From Theristus sp. LFF4_11 (lineage: Eukaryota > Nematoda > Chromadorea > Monhysterida > Xyalidae), in the NCBI GenBank assembly GCA_030248135.1, contig JASANC010004923.1, positions 1-64,000 of the forward strand: 64,000 nt of DNA, given 5' to 3'. The notes below the pieces were generated by a model. That model had not been told where the DNA came from and searched no databases. It saw only the letters and a list, made by a program, of their open reading frames with translations. A program made the position numbers and the translations under genes. Positions within the stretch are counted from its first letter, which is position 1; the number at the start of each line of letters is the position of its first letter. Below, in pieces: positions 35,090-46,800 of the stretch.

Positions 35090-35718
35090 TCGAAAAAACG
35101 GGACACGGTTATTTCTAATGCCGGCGTTGAAAGCAGCGCGGGTGAACTTGTGCCTTTTTCACGCAATATCGTACGTTTGAATGTACTAACAAAGCGTTTG
35201 AATAAAAATGTTCAATGAAAAAAAAAACACTGAAAATAATCGCGCTCTGATTCTGAAGTGCTGCAGCTTCTATAGCCTGACGCCAGATCTAAAAAACCGG
35301 GTTCATGCTGCCGCTGCCGCCTGCGCTTCAGCGTGCACGTGCTTGAATACGCGCGTGCTTTAAAACGAAAAGTGAACTGAAGCGCCGCCGCGTGAGGTGA
35401 CGCTGGCGTATCAGAACAGCCCAAAACCTCCTTGACAAATTTCGTTGAGTTTTTATTGTGCTACACACTCGATGCTATTGGAAAGGGTTATTTAAAAATC
35501 AGTTGAAAATCAAGAACCCGTTGGAATAATTGCAAAACCACGCTAAAAAGTCGCATAGACACAGACAGAACTTGCTGATTCAGTGGTAGAGAAAATTTAT
35601 TAGCAGTAGTCGAGATGAAGGTAGAGATTAGTGCTTTGTTATTTTTTGCTTAAAGTTGCAAATGATGCAATTTGCAAAATGTGTTTTATTCCGTTTATCA
35701 CTGCTTGCATGATTATCG
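35090..35718. other. Convergent intergenic spacer
   Basis: Lies between the TRIP4 stop (+) and the SLC22-like stop (-). AATAAA-type signal near 35200. No gene recognised. Confidence 0.5.
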
Positions 35719-38700
35719 TTATTCTTCTAATGGCTCCTCTTTTGGTCGTATGGTCGGCCGATTGAAAGTGAATGCTCGTTTCGCCGGCAATTTATCGGCC
35801 AGATTCACGTCACGGCTTTCGGGCAGCACAAAACTTATCAGTACGAGAGCAATAAATAACAGCACGACGCTTACGATCTCCTCGAAAAAGCCCAAACCAA
35901 TGACCTGCATTTGATTATCGTTATTATGTTTAAATGTTTGGAAGATGGATTCTGCTACTTTCTTGATGAACAAGGCACACAATATTTCTAATGGTATTAT
36001 CAATTTTTAGGTTCTGCAACTCAATATGTTTGCACGCGTAGAAAGGACACTGGTGTCAATTTTCATGTGGCTATTCAAAATAGCTTAAGTGACCCGGTCC
36101 TATTCAGGAGACTCGGATCACTTTGCCAATTTCACAGTCCCACGTCATGCATGACGCTGTGGAGCTGTGATGTATGAGCGCATTGAGTCTCTGGCTGGAC
36201 AAAAATAAAAGATACCACTTGTACAGGATTATTGTTAAAGTTAATTCAATTGAACTGACCGATTTTGATATGCCTTGCGCTGCGAGGCGACCGAGATGCG
36301 ACATTATGTAACTGACTGCGTAGCCTTGCGATCTGCGTTGAAAATTTTTCAATTTGATACAAGTGGTGCTGAATCCCAATACAGCCGAATTCAGCCACTT
36401 GAATTTGTCCAAACTGAATGAACTAGATTTTCTTGACCTCGTTGAAAGCTACGGAGTGACCGAGTAAACATGGCAGCTTTTTTCAGGGTGCAAGGAGCGC
36501 GCAAAATTTGAATATAACAAAACGACGTTTTTAGAAAGCCAATTGTCTGTCCTGTTTGTTCTTTGTCCATTGCACACACGACTGGGAATTATCTTGGCAT
36601 TTTTGAAAAAGACAAAACTCCTAGTCTGTGACTAATCCCGCTTTGATAGAGAATACAAGGACTGCCTTATTTATTCGGCCACACTGTAGTTCAGACGACC
36701 ACTGTCCCAAAACTCGGGGAAGGAAAAAAACTGACCGTAGGGCAGTTGGGTGTAGTTCGAGTGTAATCACAGTCAACGATACAGAGAGGCCATGCACGGC
36801 GCACTCGCTGATCATAAACAACAACAGCTTCAGGCTCGCATGCTCCTGTTGCGCTGCAAATGAAACAACACACATATCACTTTGCAGAATATGTCCTTTT
36901 TTGATGACACTCCAGACCACCAAATGTGCAACATCGAAGGACACACAGCCGCTTGAGACCGGGGGGTACAATTCCGGCCCGCTAATTCCGGCCTGAAGAA
37001 TTCCGGCCCGCTCATTCCGGCCCGAAGAATTCCGGCCCGAAGAATTCCGGCCCGGAGAATTCCGGCCCGGAGAATTTTCGCCAGCACGAACAATATTAAA
37101 CCACACGAAGTGATTTTGGTAATGAAATAATAAAATAAAAATATCGATGTTCACATGTTACAGTGTATTTTCAATGATGTTCGTCCTGTTTGCTTTTTTG
37201 GAAAATGAAACCTTTTGGAAAAAAGAAACTACAACTAAATTTTTAAATTTTTTATCATGAACAGGATTTGTGACCCTTTTACCTTATCAAAAAGGCTTGG
37301 CTTAGGATTAGGAACCTACAACAAGTCACTGCAAGCAAGTTCTAAACAAAAATAAAAAATCACAAGAATTTATTTACCAAAAATCACTTCGTGTGGTTTA
37401 ATATTGTTCTTGCTGGCGAAAATTCTCCGGGCCGGAATTCTCCGGGCCGGAATTCTTCGGGCCGGAATTCTTCGGGCCGGAATGAGCGGGCCGGAATTCT
37501 ACGGGCCGGAATTTCGCGGGCCGGAATAGTACACGAGCCCTTGAGACTGTATGTACCGAATGTAAAATACCGCACACAACTATACACACACACCCACAAA
37601 TCGTCTGTCATCCGTCATCTGACGCAGAATGAGCATGATAATGGCAATGACCAGCATTATACCACTGGCGATTCCAATCGCCGGTCGACGTCGTAGACGA
37701 AACCTAAGTTGTCAGGTTGAAACTTACTCCCAAGCACCAAGTTCCTAAAAAAGGAATAAACTGACCTGAAGTCAATCAGCAACACTGATACCCGTCCGAT
37801 GATGGCGAACGTCGCCAGTGCCCAGGGCGCTGTGTTTGGCCCCTGTTGAGCAACAATAAATCAAAGAGCAGTCGTTTTTTACACAAAAAGAAACGACAGC
37901 AATGTTCTAGTAAACAACGAAAACAATCAGAACTCACCAGAACGGCGTATCTCAGCTCCAGAATCAACGACTCAATTTCCGAATCCAACAAACCGGACGT
38001 AAACCACAGTATAAACCTGAAACGCAGTTTGAATAAAAATTCTTCGAATTAACGTTACTGAAAATTCCCTCCTGCAAACACAGCTGATTTCTGCTGACCA
38101 AAGAGCGGCAACCGTCAGAAAGATGCGTGTGATCTTCGGCGAACGAAACATGCTGTTGTAGGAAGTGACTCTGTCAGCTTTGAGGCCGGGCGTGTAGCTC
38201 ATGAAGCGGCACAAACGTTCGACGGTGCTCAGTGGAATCACCGGTCGCCGGTTGCACTTTGCGATTCGTTGGAGAACTTTGTCCGCTTGCGTGGCGTTGC
38301 CTTGCGATAGAAGCCACCGAGGCGACTCGTGCAGCAAACTGCGCAATGTGGTGGGTTGGGGCATGTCGCACAGAAACAAAATTACTGATATTACGAGCAA
38401 TCGGCACACAACGTTGCCAATGGCAGCCGATTAGAACATGCAATAATTGGTGAAATGGTGAATGGCATACAAGAACGCCGGAATGCACACGAGAACGCCG
38501 ACGATGCCGAGCACCACAAAAGGTATTCGAAAGTCGAACACCAAGTAGAGGCAGGCGACACGTGCCAGTGCGGCGAAATGTGCCCCGTCTGAAAAGTGGT
38601 ACATTTTATTCCGTTGTTCACATCAGACATCGGCAACTGCACGTGTCTGTCTCTGGCTGAAGTATGAATCCATGAAACCCACCAATGGAGAAGAAGAATA

Positions 38701-40496
38701 TTCGGTCTTTCGGAACGATCAATTCAATAAGTATGAGGTCGACACTTAGCCACCAACCGGCGTGCGTTGCACCGTGAAACACTCTGTAAATGTTTCAAAC
38801 AGAAAACAATCCGTTCTCATTCAGACACCGCCCGCCCGACCCGAATTATGGACGTTGTTAAATGAGAAATCACGACTGTTTCTACCGGTGTTAATTTTTT
38901 GCAAAAGTAAAAAATGAGTTTCACTTACGAAAACACCAGTGTGAAATGCCTATTTTGACTCGCGACCCACAGTGATGTGCAGCACGCGTGCAGAAGATAG
39001 GAGCTGAGGAGACACTGAAAGTAAATCAACCAAGTTGCTGGATTTCGGCCTGGCCAACACATTCATCTATAAATACAGTGGCGGCCAAAAGTGGACTAGT
39101 CATACAAACGCTATTGTAAGAATTTAAGGGCAACGTTGGGTTCACGGAACACTTTTCGGCCCAACGTTGCCTTTAAATTATTATAATAGCGTTTCTACGG
39201 CTGATTCAACACACGCGCAATACACAGCACTCACGCGCGCAGCGTTTCAACGCTTTTGGCCGCCACTGTAGTCATCATGTCATAAAAACACACACACACA
39301 GATAAAAAGAGACACGACTGGCTGCACCATTTATTCAGCTCCGATTTTAAACAAATGTTCAGGTAAAATTCAAATAAAAAATACTATTTCTGGAGCAAAC
39401 CATGAACGCACGCACCCATTTTCTGCCGACGGTCGATATCAACTGTCCGAATATCAGAGCACTGAACACCCTCGCCATCACGTTCACTATTTTTACTCGG
39501 TCGGCAAACGCGCGCGCACCACACTCCAAGTCTTTGAAATCATTCTTGTGCTGAAGTCAGTGCAAGAATTCGTTCGAACGGAGCAAGCAATTCGATGGCG
39601 TCTTGTGCGACCGTGAAAGGCAGAGAGCACCGTACCCAGGTTCCGATGTTGGCGCTTCCTCGAAGTGGAACCGGCGACCTCGGTCGCAAACGCCAACGAC
39701 ACGGCTTCGCCCATCCGTGCAACACGGCAACAAACAACAACAACAGCACCGTACCCAGCAATAGGATAGCAGCAGTGGGTTTCAATACGGAAAAACCTGA
39801 CAAACCAATGTGACAATTGTTGTGAACTCCTGATTTTTGACAACGCTACAATTCAGCGCCGTGCGACCACTCTCCGCCTCCTCCTCTTCTGCGAGGGCGC
39901 ACATTTCAGACAGCCTGCAACGCCAGTCGGTGCGTTTCAAGTTGGCCGGCCAGAAGAAACAGTAAAAAAACTATGGAAATTCTGTTGTTACATTTGCAAT
40001 AGCGTACCCGCGCATATCCAACAGTCCATCGCAATTGTAGATCGACCGATCAACGACCATCTCTGGCGTTGACACGATCGTCGTCAACACTGACAGCAGA
40101 CAATAAGCACAATTGCTTTGTGTTACTTTTGGATTTTGACGAAACGTTTTTTTAATAAATAATCACTCACAGATGCGAAAGAAAAGCCAATAAACGATTT
40201 GATATCGACCGAACGATCCGAGCAGCTGCAGCAAATCCTCAAACGTCTCCGGTCGTTGTTTTCGTCGTTTTTGACCGTGCTTTTTTTGCGTCTGAGAACA
40301 AGCGAAAATTGTTCCATTAACAGTGTTTCAGCGAATGAAGGAGTTTCAAATAAAGCTGATCAGTTGAAACGCAAACGATTTGAGAAAAAGCAACACACAC
40401 ACACACACTACTAACCGTTTTAATTTTGGACGATAAGTTGCGCTCAGTGAATGTCATGTTCGACGTTAAGTTGCGCTCAGTAAATGTCGTTGACAT
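35719..40496 (-). CDS. SLC22-type organic ion transporter (MFS)
   Basis: About 12-14 exons on the minus strand. 40496-40416 and 40291-40171 give the N-terminus, with FEDLLQLLGSFGRYQIVYW, the classic SLC22 cytoplasmic start. About 40089-40008 and 39940-39800 form the extracellular loop ending FTTIVTLVCQ. 39800-39545 is a membrane region whose frame I could not settle. 39020-38930 is another membrane segment. 38765-38690 has RVFHGATHAGWWLS...LIELIVPKDR. 38590-38432 holds two helices. Then ESPRWLLSQGNATQADKVLQ at 38355-38110, GPNTAPWALATFAIIGRVSV at 37842-37766, 37703-37598, VITLELHPTALR at 36845-36736, SQGYAVSYIMSHLGRLAAQG at 36332-36260, and the tail ending LPESRDVNLADKLP at 35904-35719. These are the SLC22 signatures in order. 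Known members move organic cations, anions or carnitine across the plasma membrane; the substrate is unknown. Introns carry three MITEs. Confidence 0.88.
36452..36686. mobile_element. Tc1/mariner-like MITE, copy 2
   Basis: Bounded by TA (36450-36451, 36687-36688). The left end CGGAGTGACCGAGTAAAC and the right end match the copy at 8020-8313, with about 60 bp less in the middle. It lies in an SLC22-like gene intron. Confidence 0.72.
36960..37539. mobile_element. Foldback MITE with GGGCCGGAATTC minisatellite arms
   Basis: Exact 8-bp duplications CTTGAGAC flank it (36952-36959, 37540-37547). Arms are tandem about 17-bp units, GGGCCGGAATTCTTC and variants (about 36975-37075 inverted, 37425-37530 direct), bordered inside by AAATCACTTCGTGTGGTTTA in inverted copies. 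The interior (37280-37335) holds the AAAAAGGCTTGGCTTAGG / GGATTAGGAACCTACAA core found in the element at 34138. Size (580 bp) and TSD length match that element (587 bp). Located in an SLC22-like gene intron. Confidence 0.88.
39076..39268. mobile_element. Tc1/mariner-like MITE with CAGTGGCGGCCAAAAG ends
   Basis: TA borders (39074-39075, 39269-39270) with perfect 16-bp inverted ends CAGTGGCGGCCAAAAG. An inner inverted pair, AAACGCTATTGTAAGAATTT with GGGCAACGTTGGG, fills much of the 193 bp. Intron of the SLC22-like gene. Confidence 0.87.
40391..40410. repeat. AC dinucleotide microsatellite
   Basis: A run of about ten AC units just downstream of the first SLC22-like exon donor. Confidence 0.8.
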
Positions 40497-40883
40497 GATG
40501 ACTCGTGAGAAGCCGCGTGTAGAGTTGGAAGGGGCAAAAAGTGTGGTAGTAAGAGCGGTGTTGAGAAGAGTTTCGTATCAAAAAATTGTGATACAAAAAG
40601 TGGTCTGAACGAACACAGCAAACTTGCCTATTTTATACAGTTATCACTAATGGCTCGGGGCAATTAAAAATTTTTGAACGGTTCTCTGAAGTTTGAAAAG
40701 TTTTTGCATTTTCTCCGATTTCATATGGTCTTCATATCAGATTTTTTATAACAAAGTATTTTTATGTGCTGTTTTTGACGCAGTGTTTTCCTTGTAACGG
40801 GAACAACTTATATATAACGGATTTTTCTTTTCTCGCGGGAACAAAGTCTTTGAAAGCAAGAGAATTTAAAACATTGCCCATTA
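40497..40883. other. Spacer between SLC22-like start and PYROXD1 end
   Basis: Upstream region of the minus-strand SLC22-like gene and 3' flank of the minus-strand PYROXD1 gene. No gene seen. Confidence 0.45.
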
Positions 40884-43800
40884 TCAATCAAAATAATCCT
40901 CAATATCAACAGTCGGCTCGAGGAGGCCATCCTTGATGTGTTCAATGCTTGTTCCGTCCAAAATCAAATTCTCCAGCGTCTCTTCGAGGTCAGTTTCGCC
41001 GATCAAAATCGCCCCTTGCACAGCGCCGTCCTGCACTAACACCTGAAAAGGGAAGGGATTGTTGAGGGGAACCGGGAAACTGCACGAACACCCTGCCTTC
41101 ATTTTGTTCTCTAACCACGAACAGTAATGACAACTACAGGTCCAGTCTAAAAGTAAAAAACTGAAAAGCAAAATTAGCTCCAGCAACAATGAAAACAAAG
41201 TTCAAAATTTGTTCACCTTGACATATTCGACGCCACTGGTGACCCTCAACAACGCCTCATGCTGCTGCCCGAGTCCCTGACCGTTGAACTTGCCGAGTAG
41301 AATCACTTTGAAGCCAAAGAACTGCGTAACGTGCGTGAATATTTCAAAGCAAATGTCCAGCGTTGCGGTTTGATTGCGCGAGTGCAGCAGCATTGATCGA
41401 CCAGCCATGGCACCCATTTGGCGAGCTTGTGTCCACAGACGCATCGGAAATAAAAAATTACATGGAAACTTTGGAAATAACTGTGATAGTTTATTTCTTT
41501 TTTTTGTATTCGGTTGCAAGCAGCTGCGCTTGCAACTAATCCAATTGGATTGGCTGCAGTTTGAAAGTGGCCGTGGTTCAGAAGTGTGCAGACGAAAAAG
41601 TGAAGCTATTGTATTTTTATAACTAGCAAGTAAATGTAATTATTATTGTAATTATTAATAAGTAATATTTACGAGTGGAATTGAAGAAAAAGTTTGCGTT
41701 TACCCGCGAACAATTGTTTCAGTTGCCAAAACAGTTTAATAAACACGGTACCTGCATCCAGTGTGGCGATTTTGGCCAGCCAGCCGTGCAACAGTCGCCA
41801 GCGGCGAAAACACCGTTCACGGACGTTTCAAACGACGCGTCAACCAGAATGCCACCGTCATCCGCAATGCGCAACTGAACAAAAGTAATTAGTGAACTGC
41901 TGTCTGCGGAAATAATGCTCACGTGTGTTGATAACAGTGCGAACTGACCTCTGACTCGTGACACCACTCAACGTTTGGCTGCACACCAGTGGCGTTCACG
42001 ATCACATCACAGCCGTATGTCTCGCCGTTTGTCAGCGCCACGAATACGGGCCAATGTGCTGAAAGCAAACGTTCATAGTGTCTGCGAAAACGTTTTTTTT
42101 AAATTCAGCAAATACCGTATTACCTCTATTAACCCCCCCCAAATTAACCCCCCCAAAAATAAACCCCCACCCCCTCGACAAGTTTCCAAATAATCCCCCC
42201 CCAAAATAAACCCCCATGGGGGTTTATTAGAAACCTGTTTGAAACACATACCTAGCGAATTCAGTGGCTGAATGCAGTGACAATATTGGTGAAATTGTGC
42301 TACCAAAGGCCCCAAAGGAATGAGTTAGTGGAAATTTCATTACAAAAGGCTGTTACAAAAGGAAATCTCTGTGAAAAGTAGAAGTTTCTGCGACTTTCTT
42401 GCCTGCCATGCAAGGTATTTTTGCCATTTTTCAACAAACCCCCATCCCTAGAATTTGTAAATAAACCCCCCCCCCCCAAAAAAAAATAAACCCCCACCCC
42501 CAGAAGTCGCTGAAGAAATAAACCCCCCATGGGGGTTTATTAGAGGTAATACGGTATGCCGCTATCGCCCGCACCGTAATCGTCGGTCATGAAGCAGCGT
42601 GGCAGTGGTGTGCTGGCCAGATTTCTGTTGTCCGTTGCACAATCAACGATCTTTTTCAGCATACAGTCACGGACGACGTGAACGTGACGCTCCTAAAGAA
42701 CATGGTGGTTTTTGTAATCGAACAGAGTTGGGATAAGACAAGAAAAGATTATAAATCAGTGAACAACTCACACCGCCCCCTGCGATCTCGAAATTACCAG
42801 CCCAATCGGGCCCGAGTGCACTGCCGAAATTCTGCCGACTTTGACTGGAGCATGCGTCGTCGTTCGAGTGCGTGTATTTCGGCCGTTTCACGAGTTTCTG
42901 TCTCGATTTCACCAGTTCTTGTCTCGCACCGGCGGCACAATGCAAACGCGGCATGAAGAATTCAGCAGCGCCGGCGTCCACAAACGTGGCACTGATCGAC
43001 TGGTGTTTGATCGCCCAGATGATCTCCACGTTATCCGCTTCGAAACTGAAGCAACGAAGCAGTTTAGGCGCAAAACATCAGAACTGCATTGCACGGGCAT
43101 GTGGCATGGTTTTTATTTGTTGCGAGGTCTGAAATTCAACGTTCGAGGCTGGCTGTCATGCCGGTCAAATACGGCACCATGCTACAAAGTCGTCTATTAT
43201 GATCAATATGTATTTTTTCAGTTCTACAATGATGAACGCACAGATAGGGAAACAGTTTCATGCTTGACGCGGTAATTCAAAATGGCTGAAGTGACCTTGG
43301 CCCGACAGATTCCACAACGCCGAAAGTTACGACAGGGTCACTTCGGCAACTTTGCATGGCCGCATCAAGCATGCTTCTTCGTTTACCAACGCCGAGTGCG
43401 CAGAGCCACAAAAACAGGTAACATCTGATCGTGAATTTTGGTGCAAGAAGCGCAATCGAGCCAATCAAGGAGCAGGCAGCAAGTACAATTTTGGTTACTG
43501 ACGCAAATTCCGTTGCGATTCCGCCATTGCCAAAGAGCACCACTCGTCGTGCACCAGTCAACCGGCGTTGCAGCTCGCGCACGGTGTCCGTATCACGGAT
43601 GGTCGCCACGTGACGCCCGCTGATTGTCGCCTGAAAGCACACAAACACAACTTGTAAACAATTGGTAAACAACTAAAACGGCGAGTTTGTCATGTTTTTA
43701 CTTTATTGTTACCTTTGAGATTTTTCCTCAGTCTCTTTTATTTCAGTTGTTTTCGGGTTGGGCTATCAATTCAGTTTGGATGCTTTTTTGGAGGGTCGGT

Positions 43801-46800
43801 TTTTGGTTGGTCACAAAAAGCCAAACTGAATGAGCGTCTTTCATCAACAGAACGCAAACAAATGTCCACAGAACAGTTTTCAATTCCAAAAAAACGTTCC
43901 CCTGGTACTTATTCGTTTTTTTCGATTTTTACCCCCAGATGCCGGATCAGAAACTCCAATCAATCATTTGTTTCGTACAAAAGCGGAAGCCAATTGTAAA
44001 GCCGCAAGGAACGGCGCTGTTCAAGAAGATGCCACTGAACTCCCGATTCAAATTACGTTCTCGCGTGGACAATGACCAAAAAAAACTGTCGTTAAAAACG
44101 GAAAATGGCGATATCTGTCTTCCAGACAGCAGTCAGCTGAGGGCAGCCGTTTTTACACCATCACCCGATGCAAAGTTTCCATACACAAGCTCATATTTCG
44201 GCCCGTTTTTTAAGTCGACAAGAGAAAATGAGATAAAATTTAGCACTACACTACGCGCACGCAACTGTGAAAAATGGCTAAAATGACAAAACGGCTGCTC
44301 GCTTCTGAGCCCCACCCATAAAGCCTGGCTTTTGCTGTAAAAAGGCTTAAGGTGGAAGTCATAGTTTTTTTCAAGTTCGCGAATTTGTAATGCCAATTCA
44401 TCCAAAAAACACTGACAAAACATTCGAAAGGTCCACGCTCAGTATGCAATTCATTGATGTAAAACAAAAAAGCTAACGAAAATTCCAGAGCTTCAAACCA
44501 AAAACTGTGACTGAGCCTTCAAGAACAAAATTCCCTGGTGAAAATGTCACATCACTGGGAAACTGAAAAAACAAGCGTTTTAACTTTTTCATAGCTCAGC
44601 TGGTTTATGGGTGGTTGTACAACAAAACAGGTCATTACAACATGGCAATTTCCACAATAGTATTGGCACATCACATCCCCACACTGAGCTGCGTTTTTCT
44701 GCAAAATCGAATCGTTGAAAATGACGTCTATTGTTTGAATGTGAAAAACAAATAAATAAAAAATGTCGGAGCTTGCAATTTCCTTTGGTGTATCTGTTGT
44801 TTTTTGAACGCCAGGTTATTAGCGGAATTAAGCCAATTCGTACTCTTGATTTATGTTTTTTCAAATGTGTCTTTGTGTTCATTTTGTTGTTGTTTTTTTC
44901 ATTCGCTTTTTTCCCAATCGGTGTTTTCTTTTATGTAAACGCAAACGGTAACCGCAGCTATTCCAGATTTTGAACATTTACAGCTTTAAAAATTGAATAA
45001 TTTCGCGATAGCAACAATTGTATTTCCACTGATCTCTCTTATTTTCAGAGGAACCCCACTGCGCTTTTTTGTATTCAACATCAATATGTTTTCAGTAATG
45101 CTCAACTTTTGAAAACAGTGTTTTTTGGTTTCTACTGGTTTCTACTGGCTCACCTTTAGCGGTGGCATGTGGTATGACACTATGTGCTTATGTGTGACCA
45201 TCCATCATGTCAAATATGTTTTATGAAGTTGTTCAACTAAAAGACTTAATGTTTGTCTTTTTTGGTTTTTTTCAAACAGTCGGTTTCAAATGGATCAGCA
45301 CACTGAAAACAAAACATCTTCTCTTTACAACGCTCTTGTGTTTACGTGTTGCTCTGTAACTGGTGGAGCACCTTCTCAAAAGCATTCAGTTGAAAGGTTT
45401 CGTTTTCAACACACTTTTTTTCAATCCTTCGCTCTCATGTCACATTATGTACTGATTTCAGTTAACCATTCGGTGACAATTCTTCTTACAATGTAATTGA
45501 TTCATGCGTTTTCGATTTCACTCAAATCACTGCCATAAATTGAAAACTTGGCTGCCATCCGAATGACTGCTCGAGGTCGACTTACTCAGTTTCTATCCTT
45601 ATTACTTTTCATTCTGAACGTGGATGGACTCATATGCCGCCAGTATGGAGGTCTCTATGCACAGGTACATTGACGTTACAATTTTTTGGAGACCTTTCAT
45701 TCTGATAGTTACAAATCATTACCAATCACACAAATTCAGAAGAAAACGCTGGAAATTTTTTTAGCCACGTTACCCTACCGAAGCAATAACATCATGCACA
45801 GCAGAAGAAGGCTGGTGTATTCGCCTGGAGCTGGCGAACAAATACTATCGGGTGATTGAGTACAGCTGCGACCGCATTCAAACCGCCATGGACGAATGGT
45901 AGATCAAGATAGTTTGAATGAAATATTCAAAGTTGAACGATACGACTAGCATTGTATTGGTGTTATAATAATAGTGTGTTACTTTTTGGATAAAAGACCC
46001 CGTGAATTTATCACTCATAACCCCATGAATTTACGAATACCACTTAGTTTCCAGGTTAAAATGTAGTGCTGCCGGATGCCGTGAATTTGGAGCTGACATC
46101 GCAAACATGGAAATGGTTTGGGATGAAATACCGGCGGACAGGAGGTCAGTGATATTTGTGATTCCATTGGTTTATGATGGAACTCTACACAAAAAGAGAA
46201 AAATACTGATGCGCATTCCTAAACAGGGAAGTCGACCTCCTACGTCTGTGTTGTTGCAACGAAACTGACCGTTGTGAGCCAGACCCAGTGTTCGCACAAA
46301 CGACGATTTCAATGGCAGCAGACGGCGCTCGATACGTGCTGACAAAAGATCAATCAAGAACTGCACCTCAGCAACAACGACAGCAGTCAGCAGCAGATCC
46401 ACAACCACAACAACAGCAGTGCAACACATCCTTCGGACACCATTTGATTGATAACAATCATCATTTGGTTGTGTTTGCCGTTATGATTGTTTTCGTGAAC
46501 GCATTTGTTTCAAGAAGTTTACATTTCGTATAAGATCAAAGTGTTGTTTCACATTGGTTTCGTGAAGATCGGTTGGATGTGATATGTGATGTATGGGAAT
46601 TATCTACAACCATTTTTTCCGCAATCAATTGTGATCTACGCATTATAAAATGTTTGAAAACCTGCCTGTTGTGCACACTCATGAAGTATTCTGCATAATT
46701 CTTGTCGAAACTAAAACTTGGTAAGGCCACCACGAATTCCACTCTTATTAGACCGCTTGGTCGAACTTTTATTCTTGGCATCTTGGCATTCTTGAAAAAG

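Noticed and set aside
36830..37154. Repetitive protein-like frames of ILRAG or NSPGR units
   Set aside because: Translation of the GGGCCGGAATTC minisatellite arms of a foldback MITE in an intron, not a gene.
42667..43029. Separate gene beginning [11 protein letters not shown]
   Set aside because: It is an internal PYROXD1 exon (43045-42772); that Met is internal.
44486..44690. Minus-strand Cys-rich exon
   Set aside because: A short open frame with Cys pairs exists, but the opposite strand is equally plausible and no start or neighbouring exon supports it.
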